Assembly: GCA_964561995.1 (NCBI GenBank) | Contig: CAZLQZ010000002.1 | Location: 90,345-154,344, forward strand | Origin: JABIAG01 sp964561995 | Lineage (GTDB): Archaea > Nanobdellota > Nanobdellia > Woesearchaeales > JABIAG01 | Reading direction: 5' to 3' | DNA length: 64,000 bases | In this document: one piece after another, positions 44,379-52,974 of the stretch | Position numbering within the stretch: position 1 is the first letter of the stretch | Layout: each line of letters begins with the position of its first letter | Notes under the pieces: model-generated | The model's database searches: none | What the model saw: the letters and a program-made list of their open reading frames with translations, nothing else | What the model was told of the DNA's origin: nothing | Program-made: the position numbers and the translations under genes

Positions 44379-47300
44379 CTAAACTTTCAAACTAGTTACT
44401 TTACTAACTCCATGTTCATTCATGGAAATTCCGTATAAATTATCTGCTTCTGAAATAACTGAATCATTATGGCTAATAACTATATATTGAGCTCTATCGC
44501 AATAAGTTCTTACTAATTGAGATAATTTTTCTGAATTATGTTTATCTAATGCTGCATCAACTTCATCTAATATATAGAATGATGCTGGTTCATGTTCTTG
44601 CATTGCAAAGATAAAAGCTAAAGCAGTCATGGTTTTTTCTCCGCCAGATAATCCTCTTATGTCCATGAATTTTTTACTTGATAATTTTACTTTAATTCCT
44701 ACTCCTCCTTCAAAAGGATTTTCTTTATTTTCTAATTCTAAGAAAGCATCTCCTTTTGTACTTAAAGCGTGGAACTTATTTTGGAAGTTTTTATTAACAA
44801 CATTATAAGTATTCATGAATAATTCTTTCTTTTTAGTTTCAATTTCATTCATCATATCTATAACATTTAGTTTTTCTTTACCAAGAATATCTTTCTTTTC
44901 AACTAATTTTTTGAATTCAATTTCAACTTGTTCATAAATTTCTAATGCTCTCATATTAATGCTACCAAGATTTTCTTTTAATCTTTCAAATGCATTAATT
45001 TCTTTTTTAAGTTCTTCTTCGGTTTTAGTAATTCTAACTTTTAAGTCAGAGTATTGGCTATAATCATCCATTAAAGCACTTAATTCTGCTTTTACTCTAG
45101 CTTCTTCTAAACCAATGGTATTCATTTTATGTTCTGCTTTTCTTACTGTTTCACCAAAAGAATCAACTTTGTTATCATTTTTATTAACTTCCTCATTTAA
45201 TTTATTTCTTCTATTGAACAATTCTTTAAATTTGGAATAGAATTTCTTTTCAACTTCTTCTTTTTCTTTTATTTCTACATTTTGTTTAGAAATTATTTCT
45301 TTTAAAGATTCAATTTCTTCAGCAAAAGAAGTAGTTTCTTTATCATGTTGTTTTAAGATTTTAATGATATTTTCTTTTTCAGGATTAAATATTGAAGAAA
45401 TTTGTGTATTGATGCTTTTAATGTCTGAATTAATTTCAGCAATTTCTTCATTAATTTGTTTCTTTTTGTCTTCAAGAGTGTTTAATTCTGCTAATACTCT
45501 AGGATTTCTTAATTCTGAAATTTTAGTTTTCAATTGTTGTTTTGAAATTTTTAATTGAGCAAGTTCTCTATTTTTTAATGAAATGTTTTCTTGAACTTTA
45601 TCAATTTCTGTTTCAACTTCTTTAATTTCTTTTTCCATTTCTTTTTTAGAGTTCATTGATGAATCTAAATCTGAATTGTCAAGGTGTAAACTTTTTTCTT
45701 GTTTGATAATTTCTCCTTCGAGTTCAGCTTTTCGTTCTCTTAATTTTTGAATGATATTTTCATTTTCTTCACGTTGTTGCATAAATTTAGTTAATTCAGT
45801 TCTTAATGTTGCAATTTTATTTTCCAATTGATCAATATTTTTTCCAACTTCAACTTCATTAAAACCAATTCCTTTTCTTTTGTTTCTAAAACCACCTTGC
45901 ATGGCTCCACTTTTATCCATCACATCGCCATCTAAAGTGACCATTTTGGCATTTCCAACGCCAATTCTTCTTCCAACATCGATATCATTTATTACTAATG
46001 AATTGCCTAATGCATAAGAAAATGCTTTTTTGAATTTATTATCGAAACTTACTAAATTAATTGCTAAATCTACAACACCATTTGCTGATTTTAATCTTTC
46101 AACATTTGGGTCTTTAGGAATTTCTCTTATTTTATTTAATGGTAAGAATGTTGCAACCCCATATCTATTTTGTTTTAAAAATCTAATACATTTTGCAGCA
46201 GTTGAATCATCTTGTACAATTAAACTGTTTATTTTTCCGCCGGCAGCAATTTCTAAAGCAGTTGAATATTTTGAACTTACACTTCCAAGTTGTGCAACTG
46301 TCCCAAATACGCCTTGTAGTTTATTATCTATTATTTTTTGAACTGCTTGGTTACCCATTGAAACTTCTTTTAATCCTGCATTTCTAACTTGCATTTTAGA
46401 AAGGTCTTCTTCTTTTTCATTTAATTCTCTTTTAATATTAACTAAGGATGCAGCAAGTGATGAATCTTCATTTAATTTTTTATTTAATTCTAAAGTTGTG
46501 TGCTTAAATTCTTCTCTTTTTCTTTTTAAGTCTTCTAATTCTTTTTTATTTTCTTTTTCAATTTCGCCAACTTTTTTAATTCTATCATCAACACTAGAAA
46601 TCATAAATTCAAATTTATCTTTTTCTCTGATTAATGATTGTTGTTTTTCTCTAAAACCGTCAATTTCAGTTTGTAAAACTTCAATCCTTGAATCGGCAGT
46701 TTCTACATCTTGATCTACCTTTTCTAAATCTTCCCCTAGTTTATTTTTTTGTTTAAATTTAGAAATACTTTGTCCAACTAATTCTTTTTCCCTTTCTTTT
46801 GAAGTTTTTTGGTTGTTAAGTTCTGTTCTTTCTTTTTCAAAATTACTTATTTTAGAATTAATTTCTTTATAACTTTCATTTAATTGTTCTCTTCTTTGAG
46901 AAATTCTATCAATTTCATTTTTGCAAGAATTAATTCTTTCTCTATTTTTTGCAATATCAATTCTTAAAGTTTCCAATTGTTTTGAAATTTCAACCTGTTC
47001 TTTTTCTCCTTTTTTTTCAATTTCGTCAGCAATTTCATCTAATTCTTTTTTCTTTGCTATATTTTCTTCTTTTAGTTTTTTAATTTGAGAATCATATTTT
47101 TCGAATTCATCAGAAGCTTTCTTTTTTCTTTGTTCATATTCATCCTTTTCTGCTTCTTTTCTTTCAATTTGAATTTTTAAGTAAGAAGCTTTATTATGTC
47201 TTATTTTATCATTTAAATCTTTAAATTTTAAAGCTTGATCCCTATCTTTTTTTAGTTCTCGTAAGTGAGTTTGTTTTTCTTTAAGAATTATTTCTGCACC

Positions 47301-47870
47301 ATTTAGTCTTTCATCAACTTTATCAAGTTCTCTAACTGCTTTTTGTTTTTTTTCTTCGTATAAATTAATTCCAGCTATTTCTTCAATTAATTTTCTTCTT
47401 TTTTCAGTAGCCATCTCAGTAAATCTAATAATATCTCCTTGTAGAATTATATTATAACCGTCTGGATTAATTTTGGCCCTTGACATCATGTCTAGAATTT
47501 GACTTTTTGTTCTTGTTTTATCATTAATTTTATATTTTGAAGCACCAGTTGGCCTAATTATTCTTGTAATTTTAATTTCTTCAGTTTCTAATGGGAATAT
47601 TTTTCCTCTGTTATCAAAAAAAATAGAAACTTCTCCTTGAGATGATGGTTTTTTTGTTTTCCCACCATTATAAATTAAATTTGCGGATTTTTCTGCTCTT
47701 AATGCTTTAGATGAACCTTTTCCTAATACAAAACATAAACTGTCAAGAACATTAGATTTTCCAGAACCATTAGGGCCTAAAATGCAATTAAAATCATTAC
47801 CAAATAAGATTTCAGTCTTATTATTGAATGACTTAAACCCCTTCATGACCATCCTATTTATCTTCGTCAT
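44379..47870 (-). CDS. smc: Chromosome segregation protein SMC
   Basis: Condensin-type ATPase of 1163 residues. The head domain starts with FKSFNNKTEILFG and Walker A GPNGSGKS (32-39), the two long coiled coils flank a hinge around residues 500-660 (LQGVFGTVAQLGSV, VTLDGDVMDKSGAMQGG), and the C-terminal head has the signature LSGGEKTMTALAF and Walker B FYILDEVDAALD. The start is the ATG at 47870 (an in-frame GTG lies two codons upstream). The TATA-like TTTATAAA near 47897-47904 falls at the edge of the first upstream repeat. No scpA or scpB is seen in the window. Confidence 0.97.
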   Translation of the reverse strand: MTKINRMVMKGFKSFNNKTEILFGNDFNCILGPNGSGKSNVLDSLCFVLGKGSSKALRAEKSANLIYNGGKTKKPSSQGEVSIFFDNRGKIFPLETEEIKITRIIRPTGASKYKINDKTRTKSQILDMMSRAKINPDGYNIILQGDIIRFTEMATEKRRKLIEEIAGINLYEEKKQKAVRELDKVDERLNGAEIILKEKQTHLRELKKDRDQALKFKDLNDKIRHNKASYLKIQIERKEAEKDEYEQRKKKASDEFEKYDSQIKKLKEENIAKKKELDEIADEIEKKGEKEQVEISKQLETLRIDIAKNRERINSCKNEIDRISQRREQLNESYKEINSKISNFEKERTELNNQKTSKEREKELVGQSISKFKQKNKLGEDLEKVDQDVETADSRIEVLQTEIDGFREKQQSLIREKDKFEFMISSVDDRIKKVGEIEKENKKELEDLKRKREEFKHTTLELNKKLNEDSSLAASLVNIKRELNEKEEDLSKMQVRNAGLKEVSMGNQAVQKIIDNKLQGVFGTVAQLGSVSSKYSTALEIAAGGKINSLIVQDDSTAAKCIRFLKQNRYGVATFLPLNKIREIPKDPNVERLKSANGVVDLAINLVSFDNKFKKAFSYALGNSLVINDIDVGRRIGVGNAKMVTLDGDVMDKSGAMQGGFRNKRKGIGFNEVEVGKNIDQLENKIATLRTELTKFMQQREENENIIQKLRERKAELEGEIIKQEKSLHLDNSDLDSSMNSKKEMEKEIKEVETEIDKVQENISLKNRELAQLKISKQQLKTKISELRNPRVLAELNTLEDKKKQINEEIAEINSDIKSINTQISSIFNPEKENIIKILKQHDKETTSFAEEIESLKEIISKQNVEIKEKEEVEKKFYSKFKELFNRRNKLNEEVNKNDNKVDSFGETVRKAEHKMNTIGLEEARVKAELSALMDDYSQYSDLKVRITKTEEELKKEINAFERLKENLGSINMRALEIYEQVEIEFKKLVEKKDILGKEKLNVIDMMNEIETKKKELFMNTYNVVNKNFQNKFHALSTKGDAFLELENKENPFEGGVGIKVKLSSKKFMDIRGLSGGEKTMTALAFIFAMQEHEPASFYILDEVDAALDKHNSEKLSQLVRTYCDRAQYIVISHNDSVISEADNLYGISMNEHGVSKVTSLKV

Positions 47871-47990
47871 CTGCACGATAATAGTTCTAATGGTGGTTTA
47901 TAAACTTTGTTATTTTTCAAAACAAAGTTTATGCTCAGAACGCTAGTGATGCTGTGTAAACTTTGTTATTTTTCAAAACAAAGTTTATGC

Positions 47991-48090
47991 NNNNNNNNNN
48001 NNNNNNNNNNNNNNNNNNNNNNNNNNNNNNNNNNNNNNNNNNNNNNNNNNNNNNNNNNNNNNNNNNNNNNNNNNNNNNNNNNNNNNNNNN
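47991..48090. other. 100-N assembly gap inside the tandem repeat
   Basis: Exactly 100 undetermined bases, a conventional scaffold spacer, so the real length is unknown. Both flanks are inside the same 56-bp repeat unit, meaning the assembler stopped because of the repeat. The number of copies in the genome is therefore likely larger than the four to five seen. Confidence 0.97.
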
Positions 48091-48175
48091 CAGAACGCTA
48101 GTGATGCTGTGTAAACTTTGTTATTTTTCAAAACAAAGTTTATGCCCAGAACGCTAGTGATGTTGTGTAAACTTT

Positions 48176-48242
48176 GTTATTTTAAATTTGATATTTTTCA
48201 TATCAAATTTGAAGTTCGAAAATATTTTATTTTCGTTATTTT
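48176..48242. repeat. Double hairpin inserted in the last repeat unit, flanked by 8-bp direct repeats
   Basis: The final unit is split within its loop by 51 bases flanked by GTTATTTT on both sides, an 8-bp direct repeat. The insert holds AAATTTGATAT/ATATCAAATTT (11-bp stem) and CGAAAATA/TATTTTCG (8-bp stem). This could be a tiny mobile element with target duplication or a replication-slippage product. Confidence 0.6.
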
Positions 48243-48315
48243 TCAAAACAAAGTTTATGCCCAGAACGCTAGTGATGTTGTGTAAATCTCAGGTCTAGTT
48301 GAGTAGTTACTGGGA

Positions 48316-48366
48316 AGTAGTTAAATAAACAAAACATTTAAATATTAGTTCTGCATTCTTTAATCT
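48316..48366 (+). promoter_or_regulatory. Promoter of the gene at 48367, twin of the promoter at 10686
   Basis: AGTAGTTAAA, then ACAAAACATTTAAATATTAGT and CATTCTTT lead to the ATG. The same order (AGTAGTTAAA, CAAAACATTTAAATATCAGT, CATTCCTT) precedes the exported gene at 10739. ATTTAAATA is the TATA box, about 26-30 bp before the start in each. Confidence 0.7.
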
Positions 48367-49131
48367 ATGAGCGGATATGTTAATAAAAGGGATGTGGTGA
48401 ATTATAAAAAGAAAATTCGTAATTTACTTTTAATTACTCCTGTCGCTGTTGCTTTAACCGTACCTTTAACCAAAGTTTTTTTGGATAATGTTGTAAGTTC
48501 AGTTGCAACACAATTTGCTTTACAATTCTGTCCTGATTACGTTCAAAAACAAAAAGAAATTTATGCTGAAAAATCAACTCGGACTTGGTCGAACATTACA
48601 AACCCTGATGTTTATCATTTACCTAATGATTTAAAAGAAGGAGTATTCAAAAAGATTTTTGAAGAATTTCCTCCTTATCAAATTAGAACCATCAGTAAAA
48701 GAATCGATGTTTTAACAGCTTTGGATTTATCTAATATTGCTATTAAAGAAGGTATTAAAATGGGTTTATTTGATTTAAAAGCAGTTTGCCGTCATAAAAG
48801 CGAAGCAACTTATGATTTTTTGAATTCCTTTTCTAAAATAATAGGTAGGGAAGATTTATCTGATTGTGTTCGTATAGTGATTGATCGGCCAGATAATGAA
48901 TATTTACCTTGGAATGAAAGTTCTAATAATGGCCATGCATGGCTTCAATATCGTTTTAGTCCAAACGACAATAAATGGTTTAATTATGAATCACAAGTAA
49001 ATATTTCAAATTATAATGTTCGTCAAGATAATCTTGTTGACAGGGCAGTTAAAAGAGATGATGGTTTAATAAACCGAGATGTTGATCTTGCAACAAAACC
49101 AGGTACTTATGAATTTGAAGTTATAAATTAA
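48367..49131 (+). CDS. Exported transglutaminase-like cysteine-protease-fold protein
   Basis: A 254-residue protein. After a basic N-terminus comes a hydrophobic signal or anchor (LLLITPVAVALTVPLTKVFL, about 20-39). The catalytic triad of the transglutaminase-like fold is suggested by AVCRHKSEATYDFLNSF (Cys near 138), NNGHAWLQYRF (His near 196) and WFNYESQVN (acidic residue near 212). Such archaeal domains act as proteases or peptide hydrolases at the cell surface. Its promoter is a near copy of that of the exported gene at 10739. Stop at 49131 is followed by the convergent eL15 gene. Confidence 0.65.
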   Translation: MSGYVNKRDVVNYKKKIRNLLLITPVAVALTVPLTKVFLDNVVSSVATQFALQFCPDYVQKQKEIYAEKSTRTWSNITNPDVYHLPNDLKEGVFKKIFEEFPPYQIRTISKRIDVLTALDLSNIAIKEGIKMGLFDLKAVCRHKSEATYDFLNSFSKIIGREDLSDCVRIVIDRPDNEYLPWNESSNNGHAWLQYRFSPNDNKWFNYESQVNISNYNVRQDNLVDRAVKRDDGLINRDVDLATKPGTYEFEVIN

Positions 49132-49164
49132 ATAAAAAAGAATTAATTAAAAAAATAAAAAAAA

Positions 49165-49743
49165 CTAATTTTTAGATTTTGCTTTTATTTTATATACAGC
49201 ATTTCTACTAGGTCTTAGTTTTTCAGCACCTTTGCCCTTATTTCTAAGTCCTCTAGCTTTTCTTCCTGATGAAGTTAATCCTCTAAAAGCTCTTCCTTGT
49301 GTTATTGAAATCCAGTTTAAATCTTTATCTGCAATAATTTGAGGATGTGCTCTATCGACTAAAATAATTTCATACCAAAAGCTTTTACCATCTTCTGCTA
49401 CATAATAGCTGTTTAAAACTTCACAGTTTGGAAATTTTTTGTTAGCTCTTTGTTCGCAGATTTGTTGATAATTCATATTTGTAACTTTTTTATGTCTAAA
49501 TGTTTTAGGTCTTCTACCTTTTAAGTTACCTGGTCTCATCCTTTTAGATCTAGAAATTCTTTGTCTTACTATCAGAATTCCACCTTTAGCTTTATAACCT
49601 AGTGATCTAGCTCTATCCAGTCTAGTTGGTCTAGAAATTCTAACAGTGTTAGGTTCTCTTCTCCACTGAATTAATCTTTCCCTCCATAAGGGATTTTCTT
49701 TGGGTTTTTTCCAAAGGTTTCGAATATATTTGTATACTCCCAT
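49165..49743 (-). CDS. Ribosomal protein eL15
   Basis: A 192-residue large-subunit protein, archaeal length. The conserved body includes MGVYKYIRNLWKKP, RLIQWRREPNTVRISRPTR, LDRARSLGYKAKGGILIVRQR, LNSYYVAEDGKSFWYEIILVDRAHPQI and the basic GLRNKGKGAEKLRPSRN end. GGAGGC lies about 8-10 bp before the ATG, so this mRNA has a leader with a ribosome binding site, unlike most genes here. The leader contains stacked hairpins, suggesting possible feedback control. Confidence 0.96.
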   Translation of the reverse strand: MGVYKYIRNLWKKPKENPLWRERLIQWRREPNTVRISRPTRLDRARSLGYKAKGGILIVRQRISRSKRMRPGNLKGRRPKTFRHKKVTNMNYQQICEQRANKKFPNCEVLNSYYVAEDGKSFWYEIILVDRAHPQIIADKDLNWISITQGRAFRGLTSSGRKARGLRNKGKGAEKLRPSRNAVYKIKAKSKN

Positions 49744-49756
49744 TTTATTTAGCCTC

Positions 49757-49905
49757 CATTTAATACTCTATTTAGATAAGTTCGTTTGAACTTTGTCTAC
49801 GATATACATTAGTTTGACTTACAAACTTAATATCGTTGGATTCACCTGAGCAATTTGGCACATCTCCAGTACATAGAATCAATAATCTCTTTAAAAAGCT
49901 TTCTA
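49757..49905 (-). promoter_or_regulatory. Structured 5' leader or upstream region of eL15
   Basis: Minus-strand reading shows a hairpin AAGTTC-AAAC-GAACTT and, further upstream, CGATAT/ATATCG enclosing GTTTG/CAAAC. The GGAGGC ribosome binding site lies between the hairpins and the ATG. This could be an r-protein leader or a small RNA gene; no tRNA or C/D box layout fits fully. Confidence 0.35.
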
Positions 49906-50022
49906 CCTAAGATGGTTTTTGTTCAAATATTTTCAATTAATGTTGTAAAAAGGTATTTGTAATGATAAATTTTTATTTCCCGATAACTATTTAATGAATC
50001 GTTTATTTTATTGGTTATAATT

Positions 50023-50340
50023 ATGAAAAAAGAAATTATTGAATTTAAAGATGATTCACAATTAAAAGATTTGGATAGTTTATTTACTGAACTTCTTATT
50101 AAAAAAAAATATCCTCTAACTAAAGGTATTCCTTTTTGTTGCGGTAAAATAAAGCATTGTATAGAATTATTTTTAGGTACTGGTAAAGGCAAAAAACCTG
50201 AAACTTGTAATATTTGTAAATTAAAAAAGTGGTGTGATTATTCTGGTGCTGATTTTAAAATAAAACCAATTGTAAATTGTGATGAAGATTTATTAAAATT
50301 TTTGGAGGAACGTGATGAAAATATTAATGATTGGTTTTAA
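50023..50340 (+). CDS. Small cysteine-rich protein coupled to a radical SAM gene
   Basis: A 105-residue protein with six cysteines in two clusters: FCCGKIKHC (39, 40, 46) and CNICKLKKWC (62, 65, 71). This pattern could hold an iron-sulfur cluster or zinc. The N-terminus is acidic. The ATG at 50023 is preferred over an upstream GTG. Its 3' end overlaps the next gene by 26 bp, and the next gene's GGAGG site lies within it, so the two are coupled and perhaps form one functional unit. No family recognised. Confidence 0.6.
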   Translation: MKKEIIEFKDDSQLKDLDSLFTELLIKKKYPLTKGIPFCCGKIKHCIELFLGTGKGKKPETCNICKLKKWCDYSGADFKIKPIVNCDEDLLKFLEERDENINDWF

Positions 50341-51481
50341 TGTTCAAGAGAATATATTTCCTTTGGGTTTAAGTTATCTTAAAAGTTATGCTTTGAAATT
50401 TCATCCTGATGTAGAATTTAAAATAAAAGAGTTTGGATTTGGAAACAGGTTTACTTATGATACTAATGCAAATATTGAATTACAAATAATTAGTTATATT
50501 ATGATGGAAAAACCCGATTTAGTTTGTTTTAGTTGTTACATTTGGAGTGGTCAGATTATTAAAAATATTTGTCATGCTTTAAAAAAAATATCGAAAATTA
50601 AGATTGCTTTAGGTGGTGCTGAAGTAGATGATAGCTTTAATGAATATTGTGATTATCTTGTTAAAGGAGAAGGAGAAATAAAGTTTAAAGAAATTGTTGA
50701 TTCATTAAAAGGTAAAGGGTGGAATAATGAATGTAAAACAGTTAAAAATTTGGATGAGATTCCATTTCCTTATAAAAATTATAATGGAAAAAATCATTTT
50801 TCAGCGGTAAGAATTGAGACTTCAAGAGGTTGTCCTTATAGTTGTAAATATTGTCATTATGCTAGAAAGGAAAATAGGGAGTTTTCTATAGAATATCTAA
50901 AAGAGAATATAAAATACTTATTTGAAAATTATAAATTTAGAAATTTAACTATACTTGATGCCAATTTTAATATTAACAAAAAACGGATGAAAGAAATATT
51001 AACTATTATTTCAAATCATTCTAAAAAAGTAATTGTTAATTTTGAATTAAAACCTGAATTGATTGATAGTGAGGTTATTTCAATAATTCAAGATTCAAAA
51101 TTAGATGTGAATTGTGAATTAGGATTACAATCTGTTGATAAAGAAGTATTAGATGAATGTGAAAGAGTGTACGATCTTGAAAAAATAAAGAAAGGATTAA
51201 GTTTATTAAATAATACAGGGATAAAATATAAAATCGATATGATGTATGGACTTCCTAAAGATAATTTTTTTAAGTTTTTAAGAACTATTAATTTTATTAA
51301 AAAACATTCTAGGCAAAAAAGAGTGCCTGCACATCATTTTAAAGTTTTAAACAATACCAAATTTAAGGATTGTATAAGATATTTAGATAATTCTAGTAGC
51401 ATGGCAATTAAAACAGACACCCAGAATGCTCTTGATTTTTATAAAGAAAAGTTGTTTATTGATTTGTTGAATTATAAATAA
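50315..51481 (+). CDS. B12-binding-domain-type radical SAM protein
   Basis: A 388-residue enzyme. The N-terminal third has a Rossmann-like, B12-domain-like layout (ILMIGFNVQENIFPLGLSYLKSYA, KPDLVCFSCYIWSGQIIKN, KIALGGAEVDDSF). The radical SAM core starts with SRGCPYSCKYCHYARKEN, the CxxxCxxC cluster ligands near residues 171-178. GLQSVDKEVLDEC and KIDMMYGLPKDNFFKFL complete the barrel. The ATG at 50315 has GGAGG 6 bp upstream. Substrate unknown; the companion upstream is Cys-rich. Confidence 0.85.
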   Translation: MKILMIGFNVQENIFPLGLSYLKSYALKFHPDVEFKIKEFGFGNRFTYDTNANIELQIISYIMMEKPDLVCFSCYIWSGQIIKNICHALKKISKIKIALGGAEVDDSFNEYCDYLVKGEGEIKFKEIVDSLKGKGWNNECKTVKNLDEIPFPYKNYNGKNHFSAVRIETSRGCPYSCKYCHYARKENREFSIEYLKENIKYLFENYKFRNLTILDANFNINKKRMKEILTIISNHSKKVIVNFELKPELIDSEVISIIQDSKLDVNCELGLQSVDKEVLDECERVYDLEKIKKGLSLLNNTGIKYKIDMMYGLPKDNFFKFLRTINFIKKHSRQKRVPAHHFKVLNNTKFKDCIRYLDNSSSMAIKTDTQNALDFYKEKLFIDLLNYK

Positions 51482-51595
51482 AAGGTTATATTTTTACTTA
51501 ATTTAAGGTATTTAGTAAAAAACACATTGAAAAAGTGTCTAATTTAAACCAAGTCTGCCGTAGCCTTTATAAATAAATTATTATTCTTGATTTAT

Positions 51596-51877
51596 ATGAA
51601 TACAACTTTAGAATTAATGGTCAGTGGTAAACCTATTCCTATAAAACCGTTGCAAAAAAGATTAAGTAATAATTTTTATGTTGCTTTATATTCAGTTCCT
51701 AAAGGTATTTTTAATTGGATTTATGATGATCCAAATTCTAGTGTTAGTTTTATTGAAAGTTTAGATATTAATGATGAATTAAAAGATTCATTAATTTATG
51801 ACCAAATGAGAATTAGAGAACCAAGAAAATCTTTATGGGGTCATATTTGTGATAGTTATAGAGAATTAAAACATTAA
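51596..51877 (+). CDS. Small soluble protein, unknown
   Basis: A 93-residue protein with no recognised family; a mixed strand/helix composition (LELMVSGKPIPIKPLQKRL, then SVSFIESLDINDELKDSLIY and a short helical end). The ATG at 51596 is chosen as TTTATAAA at 51566-51573 is centred 26 bp upstream, fitting a leaderless transcript; an in-frame TTG three codons upstream is less likely. It precedes a truncated frame of unknown origin. Confidence 0.5.
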   Translation: MNTTLELMVSGKPIPIKPLQKRLSNNFYVALYSVPKGIFNWIYDDPNSSVSFIESLDINDELKDSLIYDQMRIREPRKSLWGHICDSYRELKH

Positions 51878-51942
51878 TTATCTTTATATGTTATTCTTCA
51901 TTATTATACCGTCTGGGTCCAATAAATGTTCCATTTTAATCC

Positions 51943-52227
51943 CTGGAAGCTTATAAAAACTTTTTAGATGAATTAAAAGATCAAAGTTTAAGATTTTTTG
52001 AAATTGATTCTTTACTTGTTAAACATTCTGATTTAGAAACTTCTTTTTTAAAAGTACCTAGGGAAGTAGCTGATCTGGCTGAATTAGAAAGAGAAGTTAA
52101 AGAAAGAATAAATGAAGTTTATTTTGGTCATATAGGAAGAATAGATTATGATGGGTTGAATTATGACTCTCTAGCTCCTGTTGTGTTTGATTATTTGTCA
52201 AAAGATTTAAATAGAGTCTGCTCTTGA
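51943..52227 (+). pseudogene. Open but start-less reading frame, probable gene remnant
   Basis: From about 51943 to the TGA at 52225-52227 a frame of about 94 codons stays open with protein-like composition (EIDSLLVKHSDLETSFLKV, DYDGLNYDSLAP, VFDYLSKDL) but no ATG, and a TAA bounds it upstream. It therefore looks like the 3' part of a broken gene. The 375-base interval 51878-52253 holds only this frame and the GAGGTGA site of the next gene. Confidence 0.5.
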
Positions 52228-52253
52228 TTGTATGGATGATGAGGTGAGTTAAT

Positions 52254-52946
52254 ATGAAAAAAATATTATTAAGTTTAATTCTATGTGTTTTGATGAGTTT
52301 TTTAGTTTTAGCTGAAGGGCAACAAGGAATACATGAATCTGGAACAGGAATTAATGATTCAGAATTAAAAGAAGCTGGACAGGGAACTGGTCAAGGATTA
52401 GAAACAGATTCTGATGTTGAAACACAAGAGCAAAACCAAGGAGAAGAAAATCAAATTGGAAATTTAGTACAAGCTCAAGTGAAAATTCAATCTGGAAATT
52501 ATTCAATTGAAAATGGAAAAAAAGTTCAAGTTAAGGAACAAATAAACAATAAAACTCAATTAAAATCTGGGGAATTGTCTGCGCAAACTTCAATGCAAAT
52601 GACTCAGGAACAAACACAAACTGGTACAAAATTACAAGTGAAATTAAGTAATGGTAAAAATTCAGAAGTTAAGATTATGCCTGATATTGCTTCAAAAAAT
52701 GCTTTAGAAAAATTAAAGATGAATGTTTGTTCTGAAGAAAATAATTGTCAAATTGAATTAAAAGAAGTTGGACAAGGAGAACAGATTAAAGCAGCTTATG
52801 AAGTAAAAGTTGAAAAGCAAGCTAAGTTTTTAGGATTATTTAAAACAAAAATGCAAGTACAAGCACAGGTTGATGCAGAAAGTGGAGAAGTAATTCAAAC
52901 AAAGAAACCTTGGTGGGCATTTTTAACTAGTGAATCTAAAGTATAA
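52254..52946 (+). CDS. Exported glutamine-rich protein, unknown
   Basis: A 230-residue protein with a signal peptide (KKILLSLILCVLMSFLVLA, about 2-20). The mature N-terminal half is hydrophilic and rich in Gln, Glu, Gly and Asn (EAGQGTGQGLETDSD), followed by alternating polar/hydrophobic strands with many Gln and Lys. A pair of cysteines (CSEENNC near 160) may form a disulphide. The start has GAGGTGA 6 bp upstream. Function unknown; perhaps a cell-surface or periplasmic-like protein. Confidence 0.55.
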   Translation: MKKILLSLILCVLMSFLVLAEGQQGIHESGTGINDSELKEAGQGTGQGLETDSDVETQEQNQGEENQIGNLVQAQVKIQSGNYSIENGKKVQVKEQINNKTQLKSGELSAQTSMQMTQEQTQTGTKLQVKLSNGKNSEVKIMPDIASKNALEKLKMNVCSEENNCQIELKEVGQGEQIKAAYEVKVEKQAKFLGLFKTKMQVQAQVDAESGEVIQTKKPWWAFLTSESKV

Positions 52947-52974
52947 ATTCTTTTTTTATTTTTTTTAATTAAAT

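Larger units (their letters stand above)
47901..48282. repeat. Tandem 56-bp inverted-repeat units upstream of smc, interrupted by an assembly gap
   Basis: The unit begins with TAAACTTTGTT, a 9-base loop ATTTTTCAA and AACAAAGTTTA (a perfect 11-bp inverted repeat), then a 25-base core starting TGCYCAGAACGCTAGTGATG. Copies are at 47901-47956, 47957 into the gap, one ending at 48111, 48112-48167, and 48168-48282 with a 59-bp insertion. CTC changes to CCC and GCTGTG to GTTGTG across copies. On the minus strand the junction nearest smc contains TTTATAAA, a likely smc TATA box. No spacers separate the units. Confidence 0.9.

Noticed and set aside
47907..48157. Coding frames across the gap
   Set aside because: They exist only through repeat sequence and undetermined bases.
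47901..48282. CRISPR array
   Set aside because: Units are head-to-tail with no unique spacers, the hairpin is part of a 56-bp unit, and no cas genes are in the window.
49800..49905. tRNA or C/D box sRNA gene
   Set aside because: Hairpins are present, but no acceptor or T arm can be formed and the C and D boxes are incomplete.
51900..51960. Frameshift joining the 51596 gene to the start-less frame
   Set aside because: The first gene ends in a normal stop and the intervening 65 bases contain stops in all useful frames.
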